64,000 nucleotides of DNA from Maricaulis sp048270095 (GTDB lineage Bacteria > Pseudomonadota > Alphaproteobacteria > Caulobacterales > Maricaulaceae), in the NCBI RefSeq assembly GCF_048270095.1, contig NZ_JBLWTL010000001.1, positions 186,001 through 250,000 of the forward strand. Direction: 5' to 3'. This document shows positions 25,109 through 34,363 of this stretch, in pieces (within the stretch, counting starts at the first letter, position 1; every line of letters begins with the position of its first letter). The notes beneath the pieces are model-generated. The model was not told the origin of the DNA, made no database searches, and saw nothing but the letters and a program-made list of their open reading frames with translations. The translations under genes were made by a program, and so were the position numbers.

Positions 25109-27916
25109 ATGACCCATCCGGCACTCCCCGCTTCGCTGAATGCCTTGACGCTGCGCGCCCAGCTGGCGGCGGCTATCGCCAAGCGGGGCTGGGATTCCCC
25201 GGCGGCCCGGCCGACAGCGGTGGGCCATGTCCGCGCGGCGCTCGACCGGGTCCGCGAGCAGGCGGGGGACTGTCTCTCGCAAGGCGGCGGCGGGGCGGTG
25301 GCACCCCCGGCGCGGGGCGGCGGGGGGAGCGTCAGCCTGCACGCCCTGTTTGATTCCATGGCCGCAGGCGACCTCGACGGCTCGCGCGGCGTTACGCTTT
25401 GCGCCCTGGGTGGTTTCGGCGCTGGTGAATTGGCGCCATTTTCCGATGTCGACCTGCTCCTGATCAAACCCGATGATGGCGATGCCGCGACGGATGCCTT
25501 CCTGGAGCGCGTGCTCTACGCGCTGTGGGACATCAAGATCGATGTCGGCGGCGGCGCCTGCCGCACGATCGATGAAACCCTGGAAATCACCCGCGAAAAC
25601 GCCTCCGAACGCACGGCCTTGCTGAGCCTGCGTTATCTGGCCGGTGACGAGGCGCAGGCCAATGCACTCGCCAGCCGTTTTCGTGAGGAAGTGATCGCTG
25701 GCGACAAGACCGGATTCGTCGAGGCGAAACTGCGCGAACGCGACGCCCGGATCGAGAAGGCGGGCCGGTCGCGCTACACGGTTGAGCCCAATATCAAATC
25801 GGGCAAGGGCGCCCTGCGCGATCTGCAGCTGATGCGCTGGCTGGCGCAATTCCTCTATGGCGCGGATGCGTTTGAACGCTGGGTCGGCAGCCGCCTGCTA
25901 TCGGTCGATGACGTTGTGAAATACGTCGCCGCGGATGATCTGTTGTGGACGATCCGCTTTCACCTTCACGCCCTGGCTGGCGGAAAGGATGAAAGACTGA
26001 CATTCGATCTACAGCCGGAAATCGCGGCCCGGATGGGGTTCGAGGACGGCGAAGATGAAAGTGCAGTCGAACGCTTCATGCGGGCGTATTTCCGCGCAGC
26101 CATGGATGTCGGTGCGCTGACGCGTCTGGTGTGCGCCAAGCTGGAATCCGATGCGTGGAAGTCAAAACCGCGCGGCCTGGCGCGTTTCCTGCCCGGAGAA
26201 GACCCGGACGAGACGCCGGATCTCGGCAAATTCGTGCTGCGCGATGGCCGTCTCGATTTCGCCAATCCGACCCAGATTGCCGACGATCCTGTCTGCCTGA
26301 TCCGCTTCTTTCACGTCGCGGCTTCCCGGCGGCTGGACCTGCACCCCGAGGCCGTCGCCCGGATCGGACGGACCTTGCATCATGTCGACGAGAAATTCCG
26401 CGAGGATCCGCGCGCAGCCCGGGCCTTCTTCGCGGTCCTGCTGGACTCGCCGGCGCCCATGCCGGTTCTGCGTCTGATGACCGAAGCGGGGCTCTTGGGC
26501 CGCTACATACCGGAATTCGGGGACATTGTCGCGCGCACCCAGTTCAACATGTATCACCACTACACCGTCGATGAGCACACCCTGCAGGCGCTGGGGATAT
26601 TGCGCGAAATCGAGGATGGGCTGCACCCGCTGGATCATCCGCTGACGACCCGGATCATGCCGCTGATCAAGCGGCGGCGCGCCCTGCATCTGGCGGTCCT
26701 GCTTCACGATACCGGCAAGGGTTCGGGCGATCAGTGTATTGAAGGCGCGATCCGTGCACGCACCGCCTGCAAGCGGCTCGGACTTGATGATACCGAAACC
26801 GAGCTCGTTGCCTGGCTGATCCAGACCCATCTCCTGCTCAGCGATACCGCTCAACGCCGCGATCTCAGCGATCCGCAGACCGTGGCGGATTTCGCCGCCG
26901 CTGTCGGCACAGTCGAGCGCTTGCGTCTGCTCACTGTGCTGACCGTGGTCGATATTCGCGCCGTCGGGCCGGGCGTGTGGAATGGCTGGAAGGGCCAGCT
27001 GATCCGGGATTTGTACGCGGCGACCGAACAGGTGCTCAAAAGCGAAGGGGCCGGACTGGAGCGGGCGCGTGAAACCCTGTCTGACAAGGCGCGGGCAACA
27101 CGTGACAGGGCGCTGCCCAGCCTGGCCCGGATCAATCCGGCCTTCGCTGAGTGGTGGGCGGCGGAGTTGAATGATGCCTATTGGGTCTCATTCTCCGAGG
27201 AGGATCGTTTCCGGCACGCAGCCTTCGCCCGGCATGTCTTCGAGACGGGTCGTGCCTCGGCCGCCGCAGTCCGGGTCGACCGGCGGCGGGCGGCGACGGA
27301 AGTCATGATCTGGTCGCCGGACCGCGAGCGCGTGTTCGCGGATATTGCCGCTGCCCTGGCCGATATGGGTGCTGATGTTGTCGGCGCGACCATCAATACG
27401 ACCGTGTCGGGCAATGTCTTTGATATTTTCCATATCCAGGACGCGGCAGGCCAGCCCTACGGCCGTGACGATACGCCGAAGCGAGATGCCCTGGTGGACT
27501 ATCTCAGACTGGTGGCCACGGGAGAGTTTCCCGTGCGGCGACGCCGCATCATGCCAATGAAGCATCGTGACGCAGCTTTCCGGGTCGAGCCCTATGTCAG
27601 TATTTCCAATGAATTGGCTGAACATGCCACAGTGATCGAAGCGTCCGGGCGCGACAGGCCGAGCCTGTTGGCGGATCTGGCTGATGTTATCGCCGATGAG
27701 AACCTGTCGCTGACCTCCGCCCAGATCGACGGTTATGGCGAACGTGCCACGGATGTGTTCTACGTCACCCATCTGGGCCACAAGCTGGAGGACGCCGCCG
27801 TGACAGAACGCCTTCATGCCGGTTTGATCACAGTCCTGAGTGCCAGTGAAACCGCGCTCGACGAGAAGGCTGCCGAACGCGGTATCGCCCGTGCCCGCGC
27901 CAGCGTTTTGAGGTAG
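25109..27916 (+). CDS. glnD: Bifunctional PII uridylyltransferase/uridylyl-removing enzyme
   Basis: This 935-aa nitrogen sensor modifies PII proteins. The nucleotidyltransferase region is at about 95-230 (GGFGAGELAPFSDVDLLL), then the PII-UT linker (NIKSGKGALRDLQLMRW), an HD domain with H533-D534 in LHDTGKG, and two ACT domains for glutamine near 740 and 850. Two oddities stand out. The usual Arg of GG[YF]GRGEL is Ala105, and the usual GDH in the HD domain reads GDQ (Gln542). A Gly-rich insert (residues 59-73) also sits before the catalytic domain. The gene is otherwise full length and collinear, so it is probably functional. murJ starts 3 bp after its stop. Confidence 0.93.
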   Translation: MTHPALPASLNALTLRAQLAAAIAKRGWDSPAARPTAVGHVRAALDRVREQAGDCLSQGGGGAVAPPARGGGGSVSLHALFDSMAAGDLDGSRGVTLCALGGFGAGELAPFSDVDLLLIKPDDGDAATDAFLERVLYALWDIKIDVGGGACRTIDETLEITRENASERTALLSLRYLAGDEAQANALASRFREEVIAGDKTGFVEAKLRERDARIEKAGRSRYTVEPNIKSGKGALRDLQLMRWLAQFLYGADAFERWVGSRLLSVDDVVKYVAADDLLWTIRFHLHALAGGKDERLTFDLQPEIAARMGFEDGEDESAVERFMRAYFRAAMDVGALTRLVCAKLESDAWKSKPRGLARFLPGEDPDETPDLGKFVLRDGRLDFANPTQIADDPVCLIRFFHVAASRRLDLHPEAVARIGRTLHHVDEKFREDPRAARAFFAVLLDSPAPMPVLRLMTEAGLLGRYIPEFGDIVARTQFNMYHHYTVDEHTLQALGILREIEDGLHPLDHPLTTRIMPLIKRRRALHLAVLLHDTGKGSGDQCIEGAIRARTACKRLGLDDTETELVAWLIQTHLLLSDTAQRRDLSDPQTVADFAAAVGTVERLRLLTVLTVVDIRAVGPGVWNGWKGQLIRDLYAATEQVLKSEGAGLERARETLSDKARATRDRALPSLARINPAFAEWWAAELNDAYWVSFSEEDRFRHAAFARHVFETGRASAAAVRVDRRRAATEVMIWSPDRERVFADIAAALADMGADVVGATINTTVSGNVFDIFHIQDAAGQPYGRDDTPKRDALVDYLRLVATGEFPVRRRRIMPMKHRDAAFRVEPYVSISNELAEHATVIEASGRDRPSLLADLADVIADENLSLTSAQIDGYGERATDVFYVTHLGHKLEDAAVTERLHAGLITVLSASETALDEKAAERGIARARASVLR

Positions 27917-27918
27917 TC

Positions 27919-29463
27919 ATGCGTCTTTTGCGGTCGTCAGCCATTGTCGGCCTGTTCACGTCGGCAAGCCGGGTTCTTGGACTGGTGCGGGAAATGCTTC
28001 TGGCGGCGGCACTGGGTGCCGGTGCCACGACAGACGTCTTCCTGACGGCCTTCCAGTTTCCCAATCTTTTCCGGCGCATTTTCGCCGAAGGCGCGTTCAA
28101 TTCTGCCTTTGTGCCGCTCTATGCAGGCAAGCTTGAAGGCGACGGCCCAACGGACGCCCAGCGTTTTGCACGGCAGGTCTTGTCGCTGCTCTTCACCGCG
28201 ATGCTGATCTTCGTGATTGTGGCGCAGATCGGCATGCCCTGGCTGATGTATCTGCTGGGTCCGGGTTTCATCGAAAATCCGCAAACCTTCGAGCTGGCCG
28301 TTCTGCTGACGCAGATCACCATGCCCTATCTGCTGATGATGTCGCTCTCGGCCATGCTGAGTGGCGTGCTCAATTCGCACGGCAAGTTTGCCGCCGCGGC
28401 TGCGGCGCCGGTGCTGCTCAATCTGACCCTGATCGGCACCATGCTTTTCTCCGGTGCCGGCGGCGAGCAGATGGCGCTTTATCTTTGTATCGGTATCACG
28501 GCATCCGGCGTGCTGCAGACCGCCTGGCTCTGGTTTTCCGTGCGCCAGCTCGGTGTGCGCCTGAGTTTGCGCCTGCCCAGGCTGACACCGGACACCCGGC
28601 GGTTGATCGTGCTGGGCGTTCCCGGTGCTGTGGCGGCTGGCGTGACGCAGATCAATATTCTCGTGACGTCGTCGATCGCGACGCTGGAGGAGGGGGCACG
28701 GTCCTGGCTGTATTATGCGGATCGCCTTTACCAATTCCCGCTCGGCGTGGTCGGCATCGCAATGGGTGTTGTGTTGCTTCCGACATTGTCCGGCCGGCTG
28801 CGTTCCGGCGATGTGACGGGAGCTGCCAATGTGATGAATCGCGGTCTCGAGGTCTCGATGGCGTTGACGCTACCCGCGGCTGCGGCGCTCGCCGTCATTC
28901 CGCATTTTATCGTCACCGCCCTGTATCAGAACGGTGCTTTCACGGCCGAAGCGGCTGACCGGGTGTCGCTGGCCGTGGTCGCCTTTGCGTTCGGCTTGCC
29001 AGCCTTTGTACTGATCAAGGTGCTCTCGCCCGGATTTTTCGCGCGCCAGGACACGATGACACCGATGCGGTATGCGGCGGTTTCTGTCGCGGTCAATCTG
29101 GTGCTTGGCCTGATCCTCTTCTTTGGACCGTTGAACTTCCTCGGTCTGGCCATCGCCACTTCAGTGGCTGGCTGGGTCAATGCCATTTTGCTCGCGGTCA
29201 CCCTGCGCAAGCGCGGATTGTTGCAGCCGGACGCCCGCTTGCTGCACCGTCTGCCGCGCATTCTCGGCGCGGTGATCCTGATGTCGGCCTTCCTGGCGAT
29301 GGCTGATCAGCATACGGCCTGGATTATCGATCACAGCTTTGGCATTCCGCTTTTGGCGCTGGTGCTGGTCTGTGGTTCTGGTGCGCTGGTATTTGGCGGG
29401 TCGGCGATGCTGACCGGCGCGTTGAGGGTTTCCGAGCTGCTTGACGCGCTCAAGCGCCCTTGA
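27919..29463 (+). CDS. murJ: MurJ/MviN, lipid II flippase
   Basis: This 514-aa protein has about 14 membrane segments. MurJ blocks are ASRVLGLVREMLLAAALGAG near the start, FQFPNLFRRIFAEGAFNSAFVPLY and YYADRLYQFPLGVVGIAMG, with VKVLSPGFFARQDTMTP-type residues (IKVLSPGFFA) in TM9-10. It moves lipid-linked peptidoglycan precursor across the inner membrane. It begins 3 bp after glnD, so the two are likely co-transcribed, and trpS follows 65 bp later. Confidence 0.96.
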   Translation: MRLLRSSAIVGLFTSASRVLGLVREMLLAAALGAGATTDVFLTAFQFPNLFRRIFAEGAFNSAFVPLYAGKLEGDGPTDAQRFARQVLSLLFTAMLIFVIVAQIGMPWLMYLLGPGFIENPQTFELAVLLTQITMPYLLMMSLSAMLSGVLNSHGKFAAAAAAPVLLNLTLIGTMLFSGAGGEQMALYLCIGITASGVLQTAWLWFSVRQLGVRLSLRLPRLTPDTRRLIVLGVPGAVAAGVTQINILVTSSIATLEEGARSWLYYADRLYQFPLGVVGIAMGVVLLPTLSGRLRSGDVTGAANVMNRGLEVSMALTLPAAAALAVIPHFIVTALYQNGAFTAEAADRVSLAVVAFAFGLPAFVLIKVLSPGFFARQDTMTPMRYAAVSVAVNLVLGLILFFGPLNFLGLAIATSVAGWVNAILLAVTLRKRGLLQPDARLLHRLPRILGAVILMSAFLAMADQHTAWIIDHSFGIPLLALVLVCGSGALVFGGSAMLTGALRVSELLDALKRP

Positions 29464-29527
29464 GGCCTGCCATTGCGGCCGTTATGACCACAGGCTTCTT
29501 TCAACCTCATTCCACCCGAGGCACGCC

Positions 29528-30565
29528 ATGAGTGAAAACCCGACCGAATATAACGGCCCGAAGCGCATCTTCTCCGGCATGCAGCCGACCGGTCAGCTGC
29601 ATCTGGGCAATTATCTCGGGGCACTCAAGAACTGGGTCGCCTTGCAGGATGAGGGTAGCTTCGAGTGTTTTTATTGCGTCGTCGACATGCATGCGATCAC
29701 CATGCCGCACGACCCCAAGGCGCTGCCCGGTGCGGTGCGGGCTGCCGCTGCGGCCTATATTGCTGCCGGCGTTGATCCGGCCAAGAGCGCGCTCTTCGCA
29801 CAATCGGCGGTTCCCGAGCATGCGGAGCTGGCGTGGATTTTCAATTGCGTCGCCCGCATGGGCTGGGCCGAGCGCATGACCCAGTTCAAGGACAAGGCCG
29901 GCAAGGACAAGGAGCGCGCCTCGGTTGGCCTGTTCACCTACCCGGTCCTGATGGCGGCCGATATCCTGGTCTACAAGGCGACCCATGTACCGGTCGGTGA
30001 TGATCAGAAACAGCATCTCGAATTGTGCCGCGACGTCGCCGCCCGTTTTAACCGGGATTATGGTGACGGCGAGATGATCTTCCCGATCACCGAACCCTAT
30101 ATCCAGGGGCCGGGCGCGCGGATCATGAGCCTGCGCGACGGATTGTCGAAAATGTCAAAGTCGGATGTGTCCGACAATTCGCGCATCAATCTGCATGATG
30201 ATGCCGACACGATTGCCAGGAAGATCCGCAAGGCCAAGACAGACCCCGAGCCTCTGCCTGACACGCTTGAGGCGTTGAATGCCCGTCCCGAAGCCACCAA
30301 TCTGGTCGGGATTTATGCCGCCCTGACGGGCCGGACCAAGGCCGACGTGCTGGCTGAGTTCGCCGGCCAGGGCTTCGGCGTGTTCAAGCCCGCACTTGCT
30401 GATGTCGCCGTCGAGTATCTGGCACCAATCTCCGATGAGTTCCGTCGCCTGGTGGCGGATCGGGCCGAGATCGACCGGATTCTCACCGACGGGGCAGAGC
30501 GGGCACGCACCGTGGCGGCGCCGGTGCTCAAGCAAGCCAAACAAATCATTGGATATTGGAGCTAG
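29528..30565 (+). CDS. trpS: Tryptophan--tRNA ligase
   Basis: This is 345 aa from ATG 29528. The class I synthetase signatures are both present: PTGQLHLGNYLGAL (HIGH-type) and LSKMSKSD (KMSKS). GVDPAKSALFAQSAVPEHAEL and the FTYPVLMAADILVY segment are typical of bacterial TrpRS. It charges tRNA-Trp. It is the last gene of the mutS-glnD-murJ-trpS run on this strand before an 81-bp gap. Confidence 0.97.
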   Translation: MSENPTEYNGPKRIFSGMQPTGQLHLGNYLGALKNWVALQDEGSFECFYCVVDMHAITMPHDPKALPGAVRAAAAAYIAAGVDPAKSALFAQSAVPEHAELAWIFNCVARMGWAERMTQFKDKAGKDKERASVGLFTYPVLMAADILVYKATHVPVGDDQKQHLELCRDVAARFNRDYGDGEMIFPITEPYIQGPGARIMSLRDGLSKMSKSDVSDNSRINLHDDADTIARKIRKAKTDPEPLPDTLEALNARPEATNLVGIYAALTGRTKADVLAEFAGQGFGVFKPALADVAVEYLAPISDEFRRLVADRAEIDRILTDGAERARTVAAPVLKQAKQIIGYWS

Positions 30566-30646
30566 CTCCGGCTCCGGGACAGATGGCCGCACTGACAGGC
30601 TGTCTGCTGGCGGGGTAACTGGACTGGCGAAATCTGGAGACGCGTG

Positions 30647-31189
30647 ATGTTGAGATTATCCCTGAGTGTGGCCGCGGCCGCTCTGCTGGTCGGCTGTGGC
30701 GGCGTCGAGGAAGATGTTGCCGTCAGCCATGATGGCGGTCATGCCATGTCCGAGATGGCGCCCGATGCTGCGCCGGCGCCCTTGCCGGATGATGGCATCG
30801 CACCGGTGATCAATGTCCGCGCCGCCTGGATGCGGCCGCATCCGCAAGGCCGTGACGTCACCGCCGCCTATTTCGCGGCTTCGCTGGGTGCGGGCACCGC
30901 AGACCGTCTGGTTTCGGCCCGCATTGATGGTGCCGACCGGGTCGAACTTCATGGTCACACCATGGACCCCGAGACCGGCATGATGCAGATGCGTCCGATC
31001 GGCCCGCAGGATATCGGGCCGGCAGGTCCGCTGCTGTTCGCGCCCGGCGGCCATCATCTGATGGTGTTCGGGCTGGATCCGGTGGTTGAGGGCCAGAGCG
31101 TGTCTGGCGTGCTGGTGTTCGAGCGCACGGGCGAGATTCCGGTCGAGTTTGACGTCCGCTCGACGGCGCCGGCGGCCGCTCCCGACTAG
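30647..31189 (+). CDS. PCu(A)C-type periplasmic copper chaperone lipoprotein
   Basis: This is 180 aa from ATG 30647; GGAG lies 7 nt before it. The lipoprotein signal peptide ends at Cys17 (LLVGC). The DUF461/PCuAC domain begins with NVRAAWMRP and carries an exact H-x10-M-x21-H-x-M copper motif: His104, Met115, His137, Met139. Such proteins deliver Cu(I) to the CuA site of cytochrome c oxidase. A His- and Met-containing linker (SHDGGHAMSEM, 28-37) may add copper affinity. It is convergent with the next gene. Confidence 0.92.
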   Translation: MLRLSLSVAAAALLVGCGGVEEDVAVSHDGGHAMSEMAPDAAPAPLPDDGIAPVINVRAAWMRPHPQGRDVTAAYFAASLGAGTADRLVSARIDGADRVELHGHTMDPETGMMQMRPIGPQDIGPAGPLLFAPGGHHLMVFGLDPVVEGQSVSGVLVFERTGEIPVEFDVRSTAPAAAPD

Positions 31190-31193
31190 CGTT

Positions 31194-31784
31194 TCAGCCT
31201 GCGTCCGTGCCGGTTGTCGGCGCGGGCTCCAGTGGTTTGGCCAGCGCATAGCGGTCGGGATCATAGGGTTTGGGCGCGCGCGGCCAGAACACACGCATCA
31301 GCCAGGCGCCGCCCAATACGCCTGGAAGGAAGAACAGGCCGACGGCGTTTTCCTGCAACAGGAAAAGCCAGCCAAAGCCTGCCAGGCAGGCCGCGCCCGC
31401 CGTGGCTCCGGCGGTAAACAGGGTCCACATGAAGCCGGGCTTCGAGCCCTCAAGGAATTGAATCGCGTGGCGGTGCGGTGCGAGCGCCCGGTGCAGGCCG
31501 ACAAGAAGATTTCGAAACGTGTCGGCCTTCAATTCCCAGGCGCCCGGGCGCACCCAGCTCATCGATCCGAAGACGAGTTCATGGCCGGATTCGTCCTGGA
31601 CCCGGCAGACAACCTGGCTCGCAGGCCCGGCCATTTCCACATTGAGCCGGACCGAGCGAATATCAGCAAACGCCATGGTATGCGCAGCCTCGTCGCGGTC
31701 ATTCGCCTGCACGAGGGCCTCGTCAGTCAAGTGTGTCGTGCGCAGGCCACTGGCTGCATTGCGCCGGTCTTCATGTTGAATCAT
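31194..31784 (-). CDS. Uncharacterised membrane protein with N-terminal PH-like domain
   Basis: This is 196 aa from ATG 31784, preferred over 31871, which would overlap the divergent universal stress gene. The first 120 residues look like a soluble beta-rich domain (LTDEALVQANDRDEA, FADIRSVRLNVEMAG, LVFGSMSWVRPGAWE), suggestive of a PH-like fold. Two adjacent membrane segments follow (about 130-152 and 157-175), then a short polar tail. I recognise the pattern from alphaproteobacterial hypothetical proteins but not a named family. The function is unknown. It ends 4 bp from the convergent copper chaperone gene. Confidence 0.7.
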   Translation of the reverse strand: MIQHEDRRNAASGLRTTHLTDEALVQANDRDEAAHTMAFADIRSVRLNVEMAGPASQVVCRVQDESGHELVFGSMSWVRPGAWELKADTFRNLLVGLHRALAPHRHAIQFLEGSKPGFMWTLFTAGATAGAACLAGFGWLFLLQENAVGLFFLPGVLGGAWLMRVFWPRAPKPYDPDRYALAKPLEPAPTTGTDAG

Positions 31785-31864
31785 GGCGGATCGCACCCTT
31801 GTTTCACCCGTCCGGGAAACCAAATACTGGACGAGGCCCGTTGAACTCGCCAAACTCCACGACA

Positions 31865-32341
31865 ATGTCAAATCGCACCCGAAAATTTCTCACCATCGCC
31901 GATGACAGCCCCGAGTGTCGCAAGGCGCTCTATTTCGCTGCGCGTCGCGCCCATACGCTCGGTGCCAAGGTGGCGATCCTCGCCACCTACCAGACCGGTG
32001 ATTTCAATCACTGGATCGGGGTCGCCGAGACCGCGAAGCGGGAGGCTGAAGTGGCTGCCGAAGCCATGCTCGAATCCCTCGCCGAGGATGCCGAGGCTGT
32101 CACGGGTGAGCGGCCCGAGCTGGTTTTGCGCGAAGGGGAGCGCCGCGCCGTCCTGGCCCAGGTGATCGAGGACGATCCCCTGATCTCGTTTCTGGTGCTG
32201 GGCGCGTCGGTTTCGAGCGAAGGTCCCGGCCCGCTTGTGATGGCGCTGGCACGGGGCAAGGGCTTGTTCAGCGGCCGCGCCATCCCGGTGACGGTGGTGC
32301 CGGGTGATATGGAAAACTCCGAAATCGACGCCATGTCCTGA
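31865..32341 (+). CDS. Universal stress protein (UspA fold)
   Basis: This is 158 aa from ATG 31865. The UspA fold is seen as KFLTIADDSPECRKALYFAARRA at the start (nucleotide-binding Asp), HTLGAKVAILATYQ and the end pattern SGRAIPVTVVPGD. The usual ATP-binding GxxGxxG(S/T) near the end is replaced by LGASVSSEGPGPLVMAL, a looser version, so ATP binding is uncertain. It is followed 68 bp later by nfuA; in alphaproteobacteria a Usp gene next to nfuA, tsaB and rimI is common. Confidence 0.85.
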   Translation: MSNRTRKFLTIADDSPECRKALYFAARRAHTLGAKVAILATYQTGDFNHWIGVAETAKREAEVAAEAMLESLAEDAEAVTGERPELVLREGERRAVLAQVIEDDPLISFLVLGASVSSEGPGPLVMALARGKGLFSGRAIPVTVVPGDMENSEIDAMS

Positions 32342-32409
32342 TAACCCTGTCCATGATGGGGTTGAACCTTGTCTGATTCAGCGCCAATTGAGGGACAAGG
32401 AGATGCCCG

Positions 32410-32973
32410 ATGTTCATCCAGACCGAAGCTACACCCAATCCCAACACGCTGAAATTCCTGCCCGGCCGCGAGATATCTCCCGGCGGACCGCATGAATTCG
32501 AGACAGCGGATGCTGCCGAGGCCTCGCCGCTGGCGGCTGATCTCTTCCTGATCCAGGGCGTGACGGGCGTGTTTCTCGGCGAGGACTTCATTGCCATAAC
32601 CAAGGATGGCACCGTCGAGTGGGATCATGTCAAACCCTTCCTGCTGGGCGCCATCATGGACGGTCTGCAATCGGGTCGACCGATTCTCGGCGATGCGGAA
32701 ACCGAGAGCGGCCACGCCGCCTATGCCGGCGACGACGCCGAGATCGTCAAGGAAATCATTGAGCTCATCGATACGCGCGTGCGTCCCGCGGTGGCCCAGG
32801 ATGGCGGCGATATCCTGTTCCATTCCTTCCTTGCCGAGAGCGGCACGGTGCGGCTGAAGATGCGCGGCGCGTGTTCTGGCTGCCCGTCCTCGACGATGAC
32901 GCTGAAGGCCGGAATCGAGAATCTCCTCAAGCATTACATCCCGGAAATCCAGTCCGTTGAAGCGGTCGCCTGA
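32410..32973 (+). CDS. nfuA: NfuA-type Fe-S cluster scaffold or carrier
   Basis: This 187-aa protein has an N-terminal Nfu_N domain (MFIQTEATPNPNTLKFLPGR) and a C-terminal NifU domain with the CxxC cluster site Cys155-x-x-Cys158 in GACSGCPSS. It delivers [4Fe-4S] clusters to client enzymes. Candidate clients in this window are MiaB, HemW and the FMN glutamate-synthase-like protein, an inference from their cluster motifs. This Nfu_N plus NifU form is the alphaproteobacterial and mitochondrial type. Confidence 0.95.
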   Translation: MFIQTEATPNPNTLKFLPGREISPGGPHEFETADAAEASPLAADLFLIQGVTGVFLGEDFIAITKDGTVEWDHVKPFLLGAIMDGLQSGRPILGDAETESGHAAYAGDDAEIVKEIIELIDTRVRPAVAQDGGDILFHSFLAESGTVRLKMRGACSGCPSSTMTLKAGIENLLKHYIPEIQSVEAVA

Positions 32974-33082
32974 CGACTGCGTCCGGGACGAAGCAAGTCT
33001 TTTTCCAATTCGGCATATTAAATTCGGTTCCCGGCCTGTTTATGTCTGCCGCAACATCAATCCATTCTGCGGAGATCGAAAC

Positions 33083-33712
33083 ATGTCAGGCGAAGTGACC
33101 AGCAAACCCACCACCAACACCGTCATCGATGAAGATGCCATCGCGCAAATCTTTCTTGAAGCGCGCACCTATAATGATTTCGAGCCAACGCCGATCCCCG
33201 AGGAAACGCTGAAGCGTTTGTACGACATTACGAAAATGGGTCCGACCAGCGCGAACAATTCGCCGGCCCGCTTTGTCTTCGTGCAATCCGAGGCCGCCAA
33301 GGCGCGGCTCAAGCCGTTTCTGGCTGAAGGCAATGTCGACAAGTCGATGCAGGCTCCGGTGACGGTCATTTTCGCTTGGGACGAGAAATATTATGACAAG
33401 ATTCCCCAGTTAATGCCCCACAATCCCGGGGCCCGCGAATGGTTTACCGGCCCGGGTGCCGAGCTCAATGGCCGCCGCAATTCGGTGCTTCAGGCTGGCT
33501 ATTTTCTGATTGCCGCAAGGGCCCTGGGGCTCGATACCGGTCCGATGACCGGCTTTGATGCGGCCGGTGTTGATGCCGAATTCTTTGCCGGAAATCCGGC
33601 GACGGAAAACTGGAAGTCGGACATCCTGATCAATCTCGGGGTCGGGACGACGAAAAACCTCTTCCCGCGCCTGCCGCGTCTGAGCTTCGACGAGGCCGCG
33701 CAAATCATCTAG
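33083..33712 (+). CDS. Nitroreductase-fold malonic semialdehyde reductase, RutE/HadB-like
   Basis: This is 209 aa from ATG 33083. The flavin-binding nitroreductase fold shows YDITKMGPTSANNSPARFVFV, the RutE pattern, and LGLDTGPMTGFDAAGVD, followed by INLGVGTTKNLFPRLPRLSFDE. RutE reduces malonic semialdehyde in uracil breakdown, but no rut genes are nearby, so the physiological substrate is open. It lies 9 bp before tsaB. Confidence 0.85.
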   Translation: MSGEVTSKPTTNTVIDEDAIAQIFLEARTYNDFEPTPIPEETLKRLYDITKMGPTSANNSPARFVFVQSEAAKARLKPFLAEGNVDKSMQAPVTVIFAWDEKYYDKIPQLMPHNPGAREWFTGPGAELNGRRNSVLQAGYFLIAARALGLDTGPMTGFDAAGVDAEFFAGNPATENWKSDILINLGVGTTKNLFPRLPRLSFDEAAQII

Positions 33713-33721
33713 ACCGCTCGC

Positions 33722-34363
33722 ATGGCTTTGTTGGCGATTGATACGACCGGTTCTGATTGCTCCGTGGCGCTGCGCGTCGCGGGGCAGCCGGATTTGTGCC
33801 GCTCGGACCCGATCGGGCGCGGCCATGCTGAATATCTCGCCCCCATGATTGCACGCATGTTGGAAGAGGCGGGTCTGAAAGCCGCCCAGATCACGCGGAT
33901 CGGCGTGATGACGGGCCCGGGTAGTTTCGCCGGCAGCCGGGTTGGCGTGGCTTTCGCTCGAGGCCTCGCCTTCGCAATAGATGCGCAGGCGGTCGGGATC
34001 GGCAATCTGGCTGTTTTGGCCCAGGCCGCGAGAATTTCCGGCCCACTGGCCGTGCTGCATGATGCCAAACGCGGCGATATTATTCTTCAGGTCTGGGCCG
34101 GTGGGATCGCGACCAAGCCCGAATTATTGCCCGTCGCCGGCGTGGCCACCCGGATCCGGGAATTGGCCGGCGATACCGGACATCTCGCGGGTAGCGGGGC
34201 GGCTCTGATCGATCTGCCGCAATTTACCGATCTCGCCCTGACGACAATCGACCTGCCGGCCCTTCTGGACCTGGCGGAATGCGCCGATATCACGCAGGCG
34301 CCGCCCCTGCCTTTCTATGCGCGCCCTCCGGATGCGAAATTGCCTGGAGGCCGGCAACCTTGA
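33722..34363 (+). CDS. tsaB: TsaB, tRNA N6-threonylcarbamoyladenosine synthesis protein
   Basis: This 213-aa member of the ASKHA fold begins LLAIDTTGSDCSVALR and has the family block GVMTGPGSFAGSRVGVAFARGLA and LHDAKRGDIILQ. It works with TsaD and TsaE to make t6A at position 37 of ANN-decoding tRNAs. The stop TGA overlaps the TTG start of rimI, so the two are coupled. Confidence 0.93.
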   Translation: MALLAIDTTGSDCSVALRVAGQPDLCRSDPIGRGHAEYLAPMIARMLEEAGLKAAQITRIGVMTGPGSFAGSRVGVAFARGLAFAIDAQAVGIGNLAVLAQAARISGPLAVLHDAKRGDIILQVWAGGIATKPELLPVAGVATRIRELAGDTGHLAGSGAALIDLPQFTDLALTTIDLPALLDLAECADITQAPPLPFYARPPDAKLPGGRQP

